Positions 35,962 to 45,150 of a DNA stretch of 64,000 nt are shown one piece after another. Location of the stretch: assembly GCF_014237455.1 (NCBI RefSeq), contig NZ_JABZFL010000041.1, positions 1 through 64,000 on the forward strand. Reading direction: 5' to 3'. The notes beneath the pieces were generated by a model. It did no database searches and was not told the origin of the DNA. It was given only the letters and a program-made list of their open reading frames with translations. Within the stretch, counting starts at the first letter, position 1; every line of letters starts with the position of its first letter. The DNA is from Desulfobacula sp. Its GTDB lineage: Bacteria > Desulfobacterota > Desulfobacteria > Desulfobacterales > Desulfobacteraceae. The position numbers and the translations under genes are program-made.

Positions 35962-36565
35962 CTGTATGAGCCTTTGCAAATAATTGATATATATTTCAGT
36001 TCAAGATCTTTTTTGTATTAAACTATATTAAAAACAACCATAGAATGCAATGGAAGAGAGCCCCTGCCTTGCCCAAAGATTATTTAAAGTCTGGTTGAAT
36101 GTGGGAAAATGCCCAGGGATGACACCCCTGACTCATACCAGCGGAATTAAAAACAACAATTTGAAAAACTCCAGATTTTGAATACATATGCTCGCTCCCG
36201 AATTTTGTAACACCCTAAGCAATTACACAACAAGCCAACGCCCAAGAGAGGCACGTACACGTTTAATTTTCAGTTTCGTTTTAACCTTGAATGCCCAAAA
36301 TGTTCTCATGATTTTTATAGTTTGGTAAGTGTATGGAATATGGTAAGTATGACACACTTAGGTTGAATCTTGATTTCTATTTTATTTGATATTAATATGG
36401 ATTTACTATATTCTGTTCTGTAGAGATTTTTTTCTGGTAATGGATCTTCATCTCATTTTTATCTCAATTGCTAAACATTTCTTGTTCTGGTGATGTCACT
36501 CACTATCTCGTTTAGAATAATGCTACAACAGATTGTATTTTCATAAATACATCCAGGAGGTAATT
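35962..36565. other. Gene-free spacer
   Basis: About 600 bases lie between divergent genes. No RNA gene, terminator or coding remnant is convincing. There is an imperfect repeat TGGTAAGT...TATG near 36325-36355 and AT-rich sequence before the binding-protein gene, which presumably holds its promoter. Confidence 0.5.
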
Positions 36566-37687
36566 ATGAAAAAATTATATATTTTCGGTATCTTGTGGTT
36601 AATCGGGATATGTTCTTTTCCTGTTATGGCAGCCGAGCCTGTTAAAATCGCTGCTATTATTGCAAAAACAGGTATTTCAGCTGAGGAAAATGCTCCTTAT
36701 GTTTTAATGATAGAACTTGCTGTCGAGGAACTCAATAGTCAAGGTGGATTGCTTGGGAGACCTGTAGAATTAATTATTATTGACAATAAAAGCACACCGA
36801 TTGGAGCAACTTTAGCCGCTAAAGAGGCCTTGCAGCTTCAGGTAACAGCGGTTATTGGAGCCAGCTGGAGTTCTCAAGCTTTGGCAATGGCGCCCATCCT
36901 TCAGCAGGAAGGAATTCCCATGATAACCCCGCTTGCTACCAACCCAAAAATCACTCGTGTCGGAAATTGTATCTTCCGGGTATGTTTTACCGACTCAATC
37001 CAAGGAAAAGCTATGGCACGATTTGCCTATACAGAACTCGGAGCTCAAACAGTGATTGTTTTGAAAATATTAAACGAAATATACAGTCTGACACTTGCTA
37101 AATCTTTTGTTAATTCTTTCCAGCAGTATGGTGGCAAAGTGCTTTTTGAAGGAGGCTACACGAGAAAAGCAGTAAATTTTAAAGACATTTTGAAAAAAGC
37201 ACAAAATTTAAATCCTGATGTTGTTTTTGTTCCTGGATTTTCAAGAGATAGTGGGTTATTAATCAAACAAGCTGTTTCAATGGGAATAAGAACGACTTTT
37301 CTCGGAGGAGATGGTTTTGTTCAAATTCATGATTATGGAGGTAATGCAGTAGAAGGAAGCTATTATTCTACCTTTTGGCATCCTGATGTCCCATCTAAGA
37401 AAAAAAATCATTTACAGAATATATATAAACAAAAATACAAAAAAGAGAGCACCACTATAGATGCACCATTGGTGTATGATGCAGTTATGGTTTTAGCCGA
37501 TGCTATTCGTCGTGCTGATTCTCTTGACCGAGCAAAAATAAGAGAAGCACTGGCTGAAACAAAGGAATTTGAAGGTGTAACAGGGCCCATCACATTTGAT
37601 GAACAAGGCGACCCATTAAACAAACCAGTAGTCATTATTAAATTGGAAAAGAAGGATCAAGTGTATTTTAAAAGTATAAAACCTTAA
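36566..37687 (+). CDS. Solitary branched-chain-amino-acid-type periplasmic binding protein
   Basis: A 373-aa type I periplasmic binding protein (LivJ/Peripla_BP_6 family). The signal peptide MKKLYIFGILWLIG... is cleaved near VMAAEP. It has KIAAIIAKTG, LLGRPVELIIIDNKS and IGASWSSQALAMAPI. ATG at 36566 has AGGAGG; the longer frame from 36533 has none. No permease or ATPase gene is nearby, so it either borrows a transporter or presents ligand to a sensor. It is a relative of the protein at 45746, which is likewise alone. The gene is unusually A/T-rich in third positions. Confidence 0.85.
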   Translation: MKKLYIFGILWLIGICSFPVMAAEPVKIAAIIAKTGISAEENAPYVLMIELAVEELNSQGGLLGRPVELIIIDNKSTPIGATLAAKEALQLQVTAVIGASWSSQALAMAPILQQEGIPMITPLATNPKITRVGNCIFRVCFTDSIQGKAMARFAYTELGAQTVIVLKILNEIYSLTLAKSFVNSFQQYGGKVLFEGGYTRKAVNFKDILKKAQNLNPDVVFVPGFSRDSGLLIKQAVSMGIRTTFLGGDGFVQIHDYGGNAVEGSYYSTFWHPDVPSKKKNHLQNIYKQKYKKESTTIDAPLVYDAVMVLADAIRRADSLDRAKIREALAETKEFEGVTGPITFDEQGDPLNKPVVIIKLEKKDQVYFKSIKP

Positions 37688-38004
37688 TCAATCTTTACCG
37701 GTTATGATTTTAAAAAGGCAGGACTGGCAGAAGCAATGTGAGGAGTCTACCATTGAGGAGTGGGCGAGCTTTATAACGTGAAGCCCTTGCTTTTTTAACA
37801 ATTTACTAACCACCTTATCTATTGTGTTTGATTTTTCTAATTCTCAACTTTGAAATTTTTTCTGAAAGATACCAGTTTTAGCGGGTTAGCGGAACTTAAA
37901 TTTAGACATTGTAGAAAGTTCAATCGGATGGTTGCAATCCATGCCCCGGCCGGGTTAAAATCAAACTGATATTTTAAATATTTAAACCCGGGACAAATAA
38001 AAAT
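37688..38004. other. Spacer with remnant-like sequence and a hairpin
   Basis: No gene is supported here. A short open stretch follows the binding-protein stop. CCGGGTT (37950-37956) pairs with AACCCGG (37985-37991) just before the ctlX-like start at 38005; without a T-run it may be a leader hairpin. Confidence 0.45.
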
Positions 38005-38970
38005 ATGGAAATAAAAATTACCAGAACGGCGGATACTATCCTCATGGTCAGGCCCAAAGATTTTGGGTATAATGTAGAAACCGGGATTGACAATGAATTC
38101 CAGAACAAACCGGATATGAGCCCGGAGTTGATTAACAAAAAAGCCAATCAAGAATTTCAAGCCATGGCGGATGGCCTTCGCAGCAAGGGGATAACCGTGC
38201 TGATTCTGGAGCCGCCTATCAGCCAGGATATTACAACACCGGATGCTATTTTCCCTAACAACTGGTTTTCCACGGAACACGACGGCACCATTCTGACCTA
38301 TCCCATGATGGCAAAAAATAGAAAGGCCGAAAGAAGGCTTATGGAAATAGAGAAGCTTCTTAATAAAAACGGATATATCATTCGTAACTGCATTAATGTA
38401 GGAAGGCTTGATGAACAAAAAAAGTTTTTAGAAGGCACGGGCAGCCTGATCATAGATCCTGTGGATGAAGTGGTGTATGCCGCCCGGTCCGAGCGATGTG
38501 ACCCTGATCAGTTTGACAATTTTATCCGTTTAAGATTTTACCTTGAAGGGATTTTGTTTGATACAAAAAGTTCTTTGGGAAACCCGATCTACCACACCAA
38601 TGTCATGATGAGTCTTGGAGAAAAATATGCTGTTATCTGTTTGGAGTGCATACCGGATAAAAAACAGAGGAACCATGTCCTTGCGACTTTAAACAAATCC
38701 TTTGATGTCATGGAAATAACCCTGGACCAGATGGAAAACCATTTTTGCGGCAATATTCTTGAAGTGAGAAACCAGAAAAATGACGCCTTTATTGTAATGT
38801 CTGAAAATGCGCGGCAGGGATTTACAAAGAACCAGAAAAGGTTTCTGGAACAATATGGGCAAATCTTAAGCTTTGATCTGACTGTCATTGAAAAAATCGG
38901 TGGCGGCAGTGCCAGGTGCATGATGGCGGAAATCTTTTCTGTCAGGGAAAAAAGAAAGACATACAACTAA
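38005..38970 (+). CDS. ctlX: CtlX-like arginine deiminase/amidinotransferase-superfamily hydrolase
   Basis: A 321-aa protein of the guanidino-group-modifying superfamily, beta/alpha-propeller fold. The acidic residue is in DAIFPNNWFSTE, the histidine in YHTNVMMS and the nucleophilic cysteine in GGGSARCMMAE near the C-terminus. This fits the citrulline-utilisation hydrolase group (CtlX); deimination or hydrolysis of arginine, citrulline or ornithine derivatives is expected. It stands alone. Its codons near 38818-38839 contain a 22-base sequence repeated exactly at 40372-40393. Confidence 0.8.
   Translation: MEIKITRTADTILMVRPKDFGYNVETGIDNEFQNKPDMSPELINKKANQEFQAMADGLRSKGITVLILEPPISQDITTPDAIFPNNWFSTEHDGTILTYPMMAKNRKAERRLMEIEKLLNKNGYIIRNCINVGRLDEQKKFLEGTGSLIIDPVDEVVYAARSERCDPDQFDNFIRLRFYLEGILFDTKSSLGNPIYHTNVMMSLGEKYAVICLECIPDKKQRNHVLATLNKSFDVMEITLDQMENHFCGNILEVRNQKNDAFIVMSENARQGFTKNQKRFLEQYGQILSFDLTVIEKIGGGSARCMMAEIFSVREKRKTYN
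38818..38839 (+). repeat. 22-bp direct repeat, copy A (inside ctlX)
   Basis: This sequence, beginning GGATTTACAAAGAACC, is identical over 22 bases to 40372-40393 in the same orientation. It encodes GFTKNQK in ctlX. Confidence 0.7.
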
Positions 38971-39092
38971 TCTATCAATAAAATAATTTGAGATATCGCT
39001 GAAAAATGTATTTTGCTTGTTGCCGGATGTATCATCCTATCCCGATGGGATTAAACAAGATATCCCTTAATCTCAGTTTTTTGTTCTTAATT

Positions 39093-39674
39093 TCAGGATC
39101 TAACAAATTCAAGCAACTGAGAATAATCATGCTCATCTGCCAGTTTTAAAGCTTTAATATATTTTTCTCTGGTTTTATTGTGGTTCGCTATACTCTGTCC
39201 TCCCCAAGAGAAAACTTCTGTGGTGAATAATTTTTCAAGAATCAAATCTGCCATAAGCCTTGCATGCCTGCCATTCCCATTCGAAAATGGATGAATGAAG
39301 ACTAATCTGTGGTGAAATCTGACCGCGAATTCATCGGGAGGATAAGTATCATACTCTAACCATGCTTGTGAATCATCACATAATTTTTGTAATTCCACTG
39401 CAATCTGAATATATGGAATTCCAATATTTTTCTTGGATTTCCTGAATTTTCCTGCCCAGTTCCAGACATTGGAAAACATTTTTTTGTGAAGTTTACAAAT
39501 AAATTCGATATTTAAAATATCATTAGTTTTTAGATTTTCACTCCAAATGATCGCCTGATTGATATTTTCCATTTCTAAAAAATCGAGTTCGCCACGGGTT
39601 GTAATATGTGTCGGCAAAAGCCCTTTGAGTTCTTCATAATCGAGAGGAGTTGCACCATCAGCATACTCTACCAT
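39093..39674 (-). CDS. Fic-domain protein, 'mobile mystery protein B' family
   Basis: A 193-aa Fic protein with an intact catalytic motif HPFSNGNGRHAR (128-139). It should transfer AMP or a related moiety onto a target protein. The N-terminus (MVEYADGATPLDYEELKGL) matches my recollection of the mobile-mystery B family, which is found on plasmids and integrated elements. Its start touches the stop of the XRE gene by one base, so the pair is translationally coupled, as in toxin-antitoxin modules. Fic would be the toxin; whether the partner neutralises it is inference. Confidence 0.88.
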   Translation of the reverse strand: MVEYADGATPLDYEELKGLLPTHITTRGELDFLEMENINQAIIWSENLKTNDILNIEFICKLHKKMFSNVWNWAGKFRKSKKNIGIPYIQIAVELQKLCDDSQAWLEYDTYPPDEFAVRFHHRLVFIHPFSNGNGRHARLMADLILEKLFTTEVFSWGGQSIANHNKTREKYIKALKLADEHDYSQLLEFVRS

Positions 39675-40150
39675 TATTTATCTTTTTCCCACAACATAGA
39701 AGGCGAATCGATTATTTCTTCCACCATATTATTAAAAGCTTTTTTAGTATTTTTCGATGAAAGCCCTTGATCTTCCAAATTCATAGTGTGCATAAGCCTG
39801 TTCATTCGTCTTTGAGTAACAATCAAGGCTTGTTTTCTGACAGTATCGTCTAAGCTTGTCCGAGGTACAAATCCATAAACAAAAATACAATCAAGCTCAT
39901 CCGCAACCCGATTCATGGTTTTAAGGGTAAGGCTTCCTGTAATCTCATCCTGCTCTATCCTGGGGATTCGAGATTTACTGACTCCAAGCCGGTCGGCAAA
40001 TTGTCGCATACTCATACCCAAAGCATCTCGTATGGCACGAATCCAGCCTTTCATCGGCCTGTTTAACGGGGCAATACTTGAAAAACGACTTAAAGTGTCA
40101 TCCAATTGTTCTCGAATTATTTTTTTTTGTTTTTTCTGCATATCGTTCAT
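39674..40150 (-). CDS. XRE-type HTH protein, 'mobile mystery protein A' family
   Basis: A 158-aa DNA-binding protein. Residues about 35-95 hold an XRE helix-turn-helix (LGMSMRQFADRLGVSKSRI, then QDEITGSLTLKTMNRVA). The rest is helical. It is the usual partner of the Fic-type B protein and probably represses the pair. No SD is visible before either ATG (40150 or 40141), so translation may be weak or start near the transcript end. The upstream DNA is packed with short palindromes. Confidence 0.85.
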   Translation of the reverse strand: MNDMQKKQKKIIREQLDDTLSRFSSIAPLNRPMKGWIRAIRDALGMSMRQFADRLGVSKSRIPRIEQDEITGSLTLKTMNRVADELDCIFVYGFVPRTSLDDTVRKQALIVTQRRMNRLMHTMNLEDQGLSSKNTKKAFNNMVEEIIDSPSMLWEKDK

Positions 40151-40212
40151 AATTATATATACGTCAAATAGTTATTAGTATACATATATATAAACGATTA
40201 TCGATTGTCAAG

Positions 40213-40258
40213 ACATATATATGTGTACACATAGCAGTAATTAATTCATATATATATG
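40213..40258. promoter_or_regulatory. Palindrome cluster upstream of the mystery A/B pair
   Basis: Three perfect 12-bp palindromes occur: ACATATATATGT (40213-40224), ATGTGTACACAT (40221-40232) and CATATATATATG (40247-40258). They precede the XRE gene by 60-110 bases and are plausible autoregulatory operators. Low complexity makes the AT-only copies weaker evidence. Confidence 0.45.
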
Positions 40259-40371
40259 CACGGTTTTCGATTTTTTATTATAAACGCAAAAAAATTGGAT
40301 TCTCAGTTTTTAATTTATAATCAGTTTGTTCGCATGGTGAACACCCAGTATTTGAATATTTAATTGAGCAA

Positions 40372-40393
40372 GGATTTACAAAGAACCAGAAAA
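40372..40393 (+). repeat. 22-bp direct repeat, copy B
   Basis: Exact copy of 38818-38839, outside any gene, 1554 bases away. A short frame runs through it (EHPVFEYLIEQGFTKNQK), sharing GFTKNQK with CtlX. The pair encloses the ctlX 3' end and the Fic/XRE module. Confidence 0.7.
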
Positions 40394-40404
40394 AAGAGCC
40401 TTTG

Positions 40405-40572
40405 CTAATCTATTCCCATCTGTTTTTCAACTTTGGCAATCTCCTTTAATAAACTTTCTTTTTCTTCAGGTGTTAATCCTTCGGAAGAAAGCCTTTTTTG
40501 CAGCCCTAAAAGGATCATCTCCTCCCTGTACTCGGTGCAGGTATATTGTCCACTGGTTTTTGGATTTTCCAT
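40405..40572 (-). CDS. Small 55-aa protein, unknown
   Basis: A short gene reads MENPKTSGQYTCTEYREEMI and ends KVEKQMGID. The composition is coding-like, with charged alternating helices (LTPEEKESLLKEIAKVE) typical of small accessory proteins that follow metabolic genes in related bacteria. It starts 24 bases after the stop of the RlmL-like gene behind AAAGAGA. No function can be assigned. The second 22-bp repeat ends 12 bases past its stop. Confidence 0.65.
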   Translation of the reverse strand: MENPKTSGQYTCTEYREEMILLGLQKRLSSEGLTPEEKESLLKEIAKVEKQMGID

Positions 40573-40596
40573 ATCTCTTTAGTTCTCAAACTATTA

Positions 40597-41802
40597 TTAA
40601 TATAATTCGTATTTTACAAGTTTACCATCAAGACCGCCAATTTTCAAAGGCCGTTTCCAGGATGGGGAAAGGGGAACCCTCTTAATGTACTTAGGCTCTC
40701 CAAAATAGATAAAGGCTGTTGATTTGCTGCAGTTGTTTTTTAAAAAAAAACCAAAATTTTGATAGAACTTATTAAGATTCTGGTCTTTCCCCATTCGGAT
40801 ACCATAGGGAGGGTTGGTGACGATCACACTGTTTTCTATGGATTCGATATCCTGAAAGTCTTTTTGTTCAATGGTAATTTCGCTGCCAAAATGAAGTCCC
40901 ATAATATTTGTTTTTACGGCATTAACCGAATGTTCAGACACATCGCTTCCGGAAATCATATTTTTTTTCAATTCCCTGAAATTATCCCGGGACTCTTTTT
41001 TAATCTGCTCCCATAAACCGGCATCAAAATCAGGCAGTCTTTCAAATCCAAACCCGGTTCGAAAAACTTGTGCCGGTATCCGGCAATACTTCATGAGCGC
41101 TTCTATCAAAAGAGTGCCTGATCCGCACATGGGATCATACAATGGTACTTTGCCATCCCATTCAGACAGATGAATAATGGATGCGGCTATGGTCTCCTGC
41201 ATGGGGGCGGATACAGATTCTTCCCTGTAACCGCGTTTGTGCATCGGCCCGCCTGAGGCATCAATACCAAGGGTTGCCAGATTTTTATGAAGATGAAGAT
41301 TGATGATGATATACGGCTCTTTTGCATCCACATTCGGTCTTTTGTTGGTCCTGTCCCGGAAATAATCTGCTATGGCATCTTTGACCCGCAAGCCGGCAAA
41401 ATTGGAATGGGTAATTTCCGACTCAGACACATTGGCTGCAATGGAAAAGGTTTTTTTAGGCGTTAAAAACTCTTCCCATCTTATTTTTTTGGCAGCCTTA
41501 TACAAATCATCCTTGTCATGACATTCAAACGTAACAAGAGGCGCAAGTATCCTTGAAACAAGCCTTGAAAAATAAGTGACCCGATAAAAATCCTTTTTGG
41601 ATGCCTTGAACCATACCCCTCTGAAAACCGGTTTTAAATCATAGGCGCCAAGCTCTTTGATCTCTTTTATGGCAATGTCTTTTACACTTTCGGCAACCTG
41701 GGCAAAATACAATGATTTTTTTTCATACAGATACTCAAGCTTTGCCTGTTTTCTTGTCTTGCCTTTTCCTTTTTGAAGGATACTTTTCTTTCCTGTATTC
41801 AA
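40597..41802 (-). CDS. THUMP-domain 23S rRNA guanine-N2 methyltransferase, RlmL-N/YcbY-like
   Basis: A 401-aa SAM-dependent RNA methyltransferase. The THUMP RNA-binding domain occupies about residues 30-190. The Rossmann domain follows with DPMCGSGTLLIEA (SAM site) and the catalytic NPPYG. This corresponds to the N-terminal half of E. coli RlmL, which makes m2G2445; the m7G half is absent, as usual outside enterics. The start MNTGKKSILQKGKGK is basic. Confidence 0.88.
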   Translation of the reverse strand: MNTGKKSILQKGKGKTRKQAKLEYLYEKKSLYFAQVAESVKDIAIKEIKELGAYDLKPVFRGVWFKASKKDFYRVTYFSRLVSRILAPLVTFECHDKDDLYKAAKKIRWEEFLTPKKTFSIAANVSESEITHSNFAGLRVKDAIADYFRDRTNKRPNVDAKEPYIIINLHLHKNLATLGIDASGGPMHKRGYREESVSAPMQETIAASIIHLSEWDGKVPLYDPMCGSGTLLIEALMKYCRIPAQVFRTGFGFERLPDFDAGLWEQIKKESRDNFRELKKNMISGSDVSEHSVNAVKTNIMGLHFGSEITIEQKDFQDIESIENSVIVTNPPYGIRMGKDQNLNKFYQNFGFFLKNNCSKSTAFIYFGEPKYIKRVPLSPSWKRPLKIGGLDGKLVKYELY

Positions 41803-41831
41803 TTTTTTTATCCCGCCTTACTATTTTCAGG

Positions 41832-42719
41832 CTATACTTTTTTTGTTCCTATTTTCAAAAGATTGGCAATGTTGGCATTTGCATCGAGTACCGGTTCAAT
41901 TAAAGGTGTTGAACAGGTCAGCAACGTGGCTATGCCAGGCCCATGGCCTGCGAGCAGGCAATCTGAATGAACCACAATACCGATACTGACCGCACCTTTT
42001 ACAAACGCCCTGCCATAAGAATTGTCATGGTCAAGCAATGCCACAAAATCACCGAATTTGAGCCTGTCCAATTTATATTCTTTTACAGTGTCGGAATCAC
42101 TGGTCATCACATCGTAATCTCCGACTGCAACATGGGCGGACCCAAGACCTGATCCCATGCACCGGGCCGGCACTACGGTTGTAACAGGCACTTTGAGTCT
42201 ATTGCCTTTTATTTTTTTAATTTTCATTTTTTTCAAAAGACCGGGATCAAGATTAAACAGCTTGATATCCGGGTAATCCATCAATTTCAGGCCCTGACCT
42301 TTTGTCCGAATCATTATTTTGTCATCATAGGTCAGCTGTTTTAAAACCTTTTGGGGAAAATCAACAATCACATGCTCTGATCCGCCATGATGACCGATAA
42401 CGGTTCCTTTTTCACCTTTCATATCTCCGGATACGATAATGGCCTCATTGCCTACACAGGAAAGAAGCTGGAGGGAATTATTGGGAAACTCAAAGGGTTT
42501 TTCCGCATTTGCCGAGCAACTGACACCAGGTTCTATATGGTCTCCGGCAAGTCCGAAAGCAGAATCTCCCACCTGAATATTTAAAGTAATACCGCCAATA
42601 CTCGGAAGAATAAAGGGCTTGCCTTCATGATCCACCTTCCAGCCGGGCCTGATCCTGGGAGGCCCGGGTTTGCACTGCATGGCCAATACAACAAGTCTGT
42701 CTTCATTGGTTTTTAACAT
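41832..42719 (-). CDS. DUF4438-family protein, unknown function
   Basis: A 295-aa protein that I recognise as the DUF4438 family of anaerobes and archaea. It has [13 protein letters not shown] near the N-terminus, a [20 protein letters not shown] segment, and a Gly-rich C-terminal part ([13 protein letters not shown]). Function is unknown. ATG at 42719 has GGAG six bases before it; the frame opens at 42731 within that SD. It shares a strand with the RlmL-like gene (29-base gap) and the MFS gene (15-base gap). Confidence 0.75.
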   Translation of the reverse strand: MLKTNEDRLVVLAMQCKPGPPRIRPGWKVDHEGKPFILPSIGGITLNIQVGDSAFGLAGDHIEPGVSCSANAEKPFEFPNNSLQLLSCVGNEAIIVSGDMKGEKGTVIGHHGGSEHVIVDFPQKVLKQLTYDDKIMIRTKGQGLKLMDYPDIKLFNLDPGLLKKMKIKKIKGNRLKVPVTTVVPARCMGSGLGSAHVAVGDYDVMTSDSDTVKEYKLDRLKFGDFVALLDHDNSYGRAFVKGAVSIGIVVHSDCLLAGHGPGIATLLTCSTPLIEPVLDANANIANLLKIGTKKV

Positions 42720-42734
42720 CATTATCTCCATATT

Positions 42735-43889
42735 TTAATGATACGTTTTAGTGCCAAGTTTTAATAAAAACGGAATCGCAGTAAACCCGATTAAAGCACT
42801 CACAATAAACATATTCTCAAGCCCTGCCATATCGCCGATTATTCCTGCAAGAACGACTGCAATAGATCTGGCAGCAAAAGAGACCATCATAAACAGGCCA
42901 TTGGCTGCCGAAGGGTTGTGCTCTGCATTTTCCTGGATAATTGCCAGCATGACAGGGGTGGTTGAAAGGACAGTAAACCCTGTAACAGCCAGCATAAGAA
43001 TTTTTAAAATCCCTGTTGAAAAAACAAAGATCAAAATGGCGACAGGTGCGACTATCAATACCCAGAACAATACTCTTTGTCTTCCCAGCCAGTCACTGAA
43101 GGTTCCCGCGCATAACACACCCGCTACCCCAAAGCCCTCATACAAGGCAAGGGCAGCACCCCCAAACCAGAGGCTTCCGGTCTCTCTTTCCACAAAGACC
43201 GTGAGAAAAACTCCCATGGACGCATGCATAAAAGATCGTGCCGTTAAAATACCGGACAAGGGAATCAGCACATGTTTAATTTCATGAAATGCCGCTTTTA
43301 AAGACCCGTTTCTTTTAATAGATGTCTTTTGTTCCTCTTTTTCAAGGGTAAAATAGAGCAGCACGGATGTTAATATGGCAAATCCCATAACAACATAAAA
43401 ATGATCTTCCCCTAGAAATGATACAGCAGCGACGGCAAATATGGGCCCAACAGTTCTGGCAGATTCCCCGCCTGTCATAAAAATGCTCATGCCGCGGCCC
43501 TTTCTATCCCCGGAATACTTTGCAATCAGAACAGGTGTCGGGACATGATATACTGCCACGCTGATACCTGCCAAAAAGAGAAGAACCAGCAATACATAAT
43601 AGGAGGATGCACTTAAAATAAGGCTCATGAATATGGCCGTGAACGTTGGTGAAAGGATGACCAGCCATCGAGCAAGGCCTTTGTTGTCTGCAAACAGCCC
43701 GATAAAAGGGTTTAGCAGTGCGGGAATCTGCATAACAGTAGATAAAAGTCCTGCCTGGGTTAAGGTCAGGGAGAGCTTCTCTATAATTAAGGGCAGTAAA
43801 GGCGCCAGAAAGCTGGTATACACATCATGGATAAAATGGGAGAAGGCGACAAGCGTTACCCTGCCAGTCTGGAATTTTTGAGTTTTCAT
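42735..43889 (-). CDS. MFS transporter, fosmidomycin-resistance (Fsr)-like
   Basis: A 384-aa membrane protein with 11-12 hydrophobic helices. The start MKTQKFQTGRVTLVAFSHFIHDVYTSFLAP-type N-terminus is characteristic of Fsr-like exporters. GLFADNKGLARWL is the loop 2-3 signature. The open frame reaches 44129 but would overlap the divergent reductase gene and adds a non-family N-terminus, so ATG at 43889 is used; its SD is weak. The substrate is unknown. Confidence 0.78.
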   Translation of the reverse strand: MKTQKFQTGRVTLVAFSHFIHDVYTSFLAPLLPLIIEKLSLTLTQAGLLSTVMQIPALLNPFIGLFADNKGLARWLVILSPTFTAIFMSLILSASSYYVLLVLLFLAGISVAVYHVPTPVLIAKYSGDRKGRGMSIFMTGGESARTVGPIFAVAAVSFLGEDHFYVVMGFAILTSVLLYFTLEKEEQKTSIKRNGSLKAAFHEIKHVLIPLSGILTARSFMHASMGVFLTVFVERETGSLWFGGAALALYEGFGVAGVLCAGTFSDWLGRQRVLFWVLIVAPVAILIFVFSTGILKILMLAVTGFTVLSTTPVMLAIIQENAEHNPSAANGLFMMVSFAARSIAVVLAGIIGDMAGLENMFIVSALIGFTAIPFLLKLGTKTYH

Positions 43890-44063
43890 CCCGGCATAAC
43901 TATCAGATTTATTTGAGAAAGTAAAAATGTTTCTGCCAAACGTATTCCACCCGATTTCAAACAATTTTAAAAAAAAATGGGATATCCCATGAAATTCTGA
44001 TAGATTAATATTTACAACCCCTATTAAAGTCTTCCAATCATTAATATTATAAGGATGGCGCAC

Positions 44064-45056
44064 ATGGATAATTTTTCGTACAAAGCATTGACTGTTGAAG
44101 AACCTGAAAAAAATAAATTTATTCAGCAAATTAAAAATATTAATATTAAGGACCTGCCAAAAGGAGATGTTCTCGTTCGGGTTAAGTATTCTTCCTTAAA
44201 TTATAAGGATGCCTTATCCGCCACGGGAAATCGCGGTGTCACAAGGCAATATCCGCATACACCAGGGATTGATGCGGCAGGGATTGTTGAAGAAAGCCAT
44301 ATTGACACAGTTAAAAAAGGAGAAAAAGTCATTGTTACAAGCTATGACCTTGGCATGAACACGGCAGGAGGCTTTGGGCAATATATCCGTGTGCCCGGGG
44401 AATGGGTGGTTAAACTGCCGGAAGGGCTTAGTCTGAAACAGAGTATGGTTTTTGGAACAGCTGGATTTACGGCAGGAATGTCAATTTTTAAACTGACTCA
44501 AACCATACGCCCCGAGCATGGAGATATTCTCGTCACCGGTGCTACCGGCGGTGTGGGAAGCCTTGCTGCAGGAATTTTGTCCCACCTTGGATATTCAGTA
44601 ACTGCTGTCTCCGGAAAAACAGATACCACCTTACTGAATAATCTGGGCGTTAAAACCGTCATTGACAGGAATGATTTTCTTGAAAACACGAAACCGCCCA
44701 TTTTAAAACCCCAATGGGCAGGCGTCATTGATACGGTGGGAGGAAAAATTCTGGCAACAGCTATAAAATCAACGAAACCGAATGGCATCGTAACCTGCTG
44801 CGGCAATGTGGCATCTCCAGATCTGCCCATTAATGTGTTCCCGTTCATATTAAGGGGCATCTCTCTTCTCGGGATAGATTCACAGAATTGTCCCATGGAA
44901 TTTCGGTCAAACGTCTGGGAAAAACTGGCCGTGGAATGGAAATTTGACATGCTTGAAAGCATCTATGATGAAATTTTTATAGATCAATTAAATGATAAAA
45001 TCGAGCGCATATTAAAAGGAGAGCTGAAAGGCAGAACCCTGGTAAATTTAGATTAA
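44064..45056 (+). CDS. YhdH/AcuI-type zinc-independent MDR oxidoreductase (acrylyl-CoA reductase-like)
   Basis: A 330-aa medium-chain reductase. The N-terminal GroES-like domain has VKYSSLNYKDALSATG and YPHTPGIDAAGIV. The NADPH Rossmann motif is VTGATGGVGSLAAGIL, and QWAGVIDTVGG follows. No structural zinc cysteines are present, matching YhdH/AcuI, which reduce acrylyl-CoA to propionyl-CoA with NADPH. ATG at 44064 has AAGGA eight bases upstream; ATG at 44055 overlaps that SD. Confidence 0.85.
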   Translation: MDNFSYKALTVEEPEKNKFIQQIKNINIKDLPKGDVLVRVKYSSLNYKDALSATGNRGVTRQYPHTPGIDAAGIVEESHIDTVKKGEKVIVTSYDLGMNTAGGFGQYIRVPGEWVVKLPEGLSLKQSMVFGTAGFTAGMSIFKLTQTIRPEHGDILVTGATGGVGSLAAGILSHLGYSVTAVSGKTDTTLLNNLGVKTVIDRNDFLENTKPPILKPQWAGVIDTVGGKILATAIKSTKPNGIVTCCGNVASPDLPINVFPFILRGISLLGIDSQNCPMEFRSNVWEKLAVEWKFDMLESIYDEIFIDQLNDKIERILKGELKGRTLVNLD

Positions 45057-45070
45057 ATCTTTAATTTATC

Positions 45071-45099
45071 TTGACAATGATGACAAATTAATCTTTAAT
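45071..45099 (+). promoter_or_regulatory. Sigma-70 promoter for the small zinc-ribbon gene
   Basis: TTGACA (45071-45076), 17 bases, then TTTAAT (45094-45099). The gene starts about 45 bases downstream of the expected transcription start. Confidence 0.65.
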
Positions 45100-45150
45100 T
45101 TTTAATGGAACTCTCGTTCCAGCAATCAAATCTAAAAAAAGGAGGATATT

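Noticed and set aside
37837-38418. Long minus-strand frame of 193 codons
   Set aside because: It lies mostly antisense to the ctlX-like gene, whose motifs are clear; composition is that of a shadow frame.
40141-40260. AT-repeat region as an origin or partition site
   Set aside because: No replication gene or iteron array; short palindromes next to an XRE gene are better explained as operators.
42387-42584. Plus-strand frames within the DUF4438 and MFS genes
   Set aside because: Antisense shadows without SD or family features.
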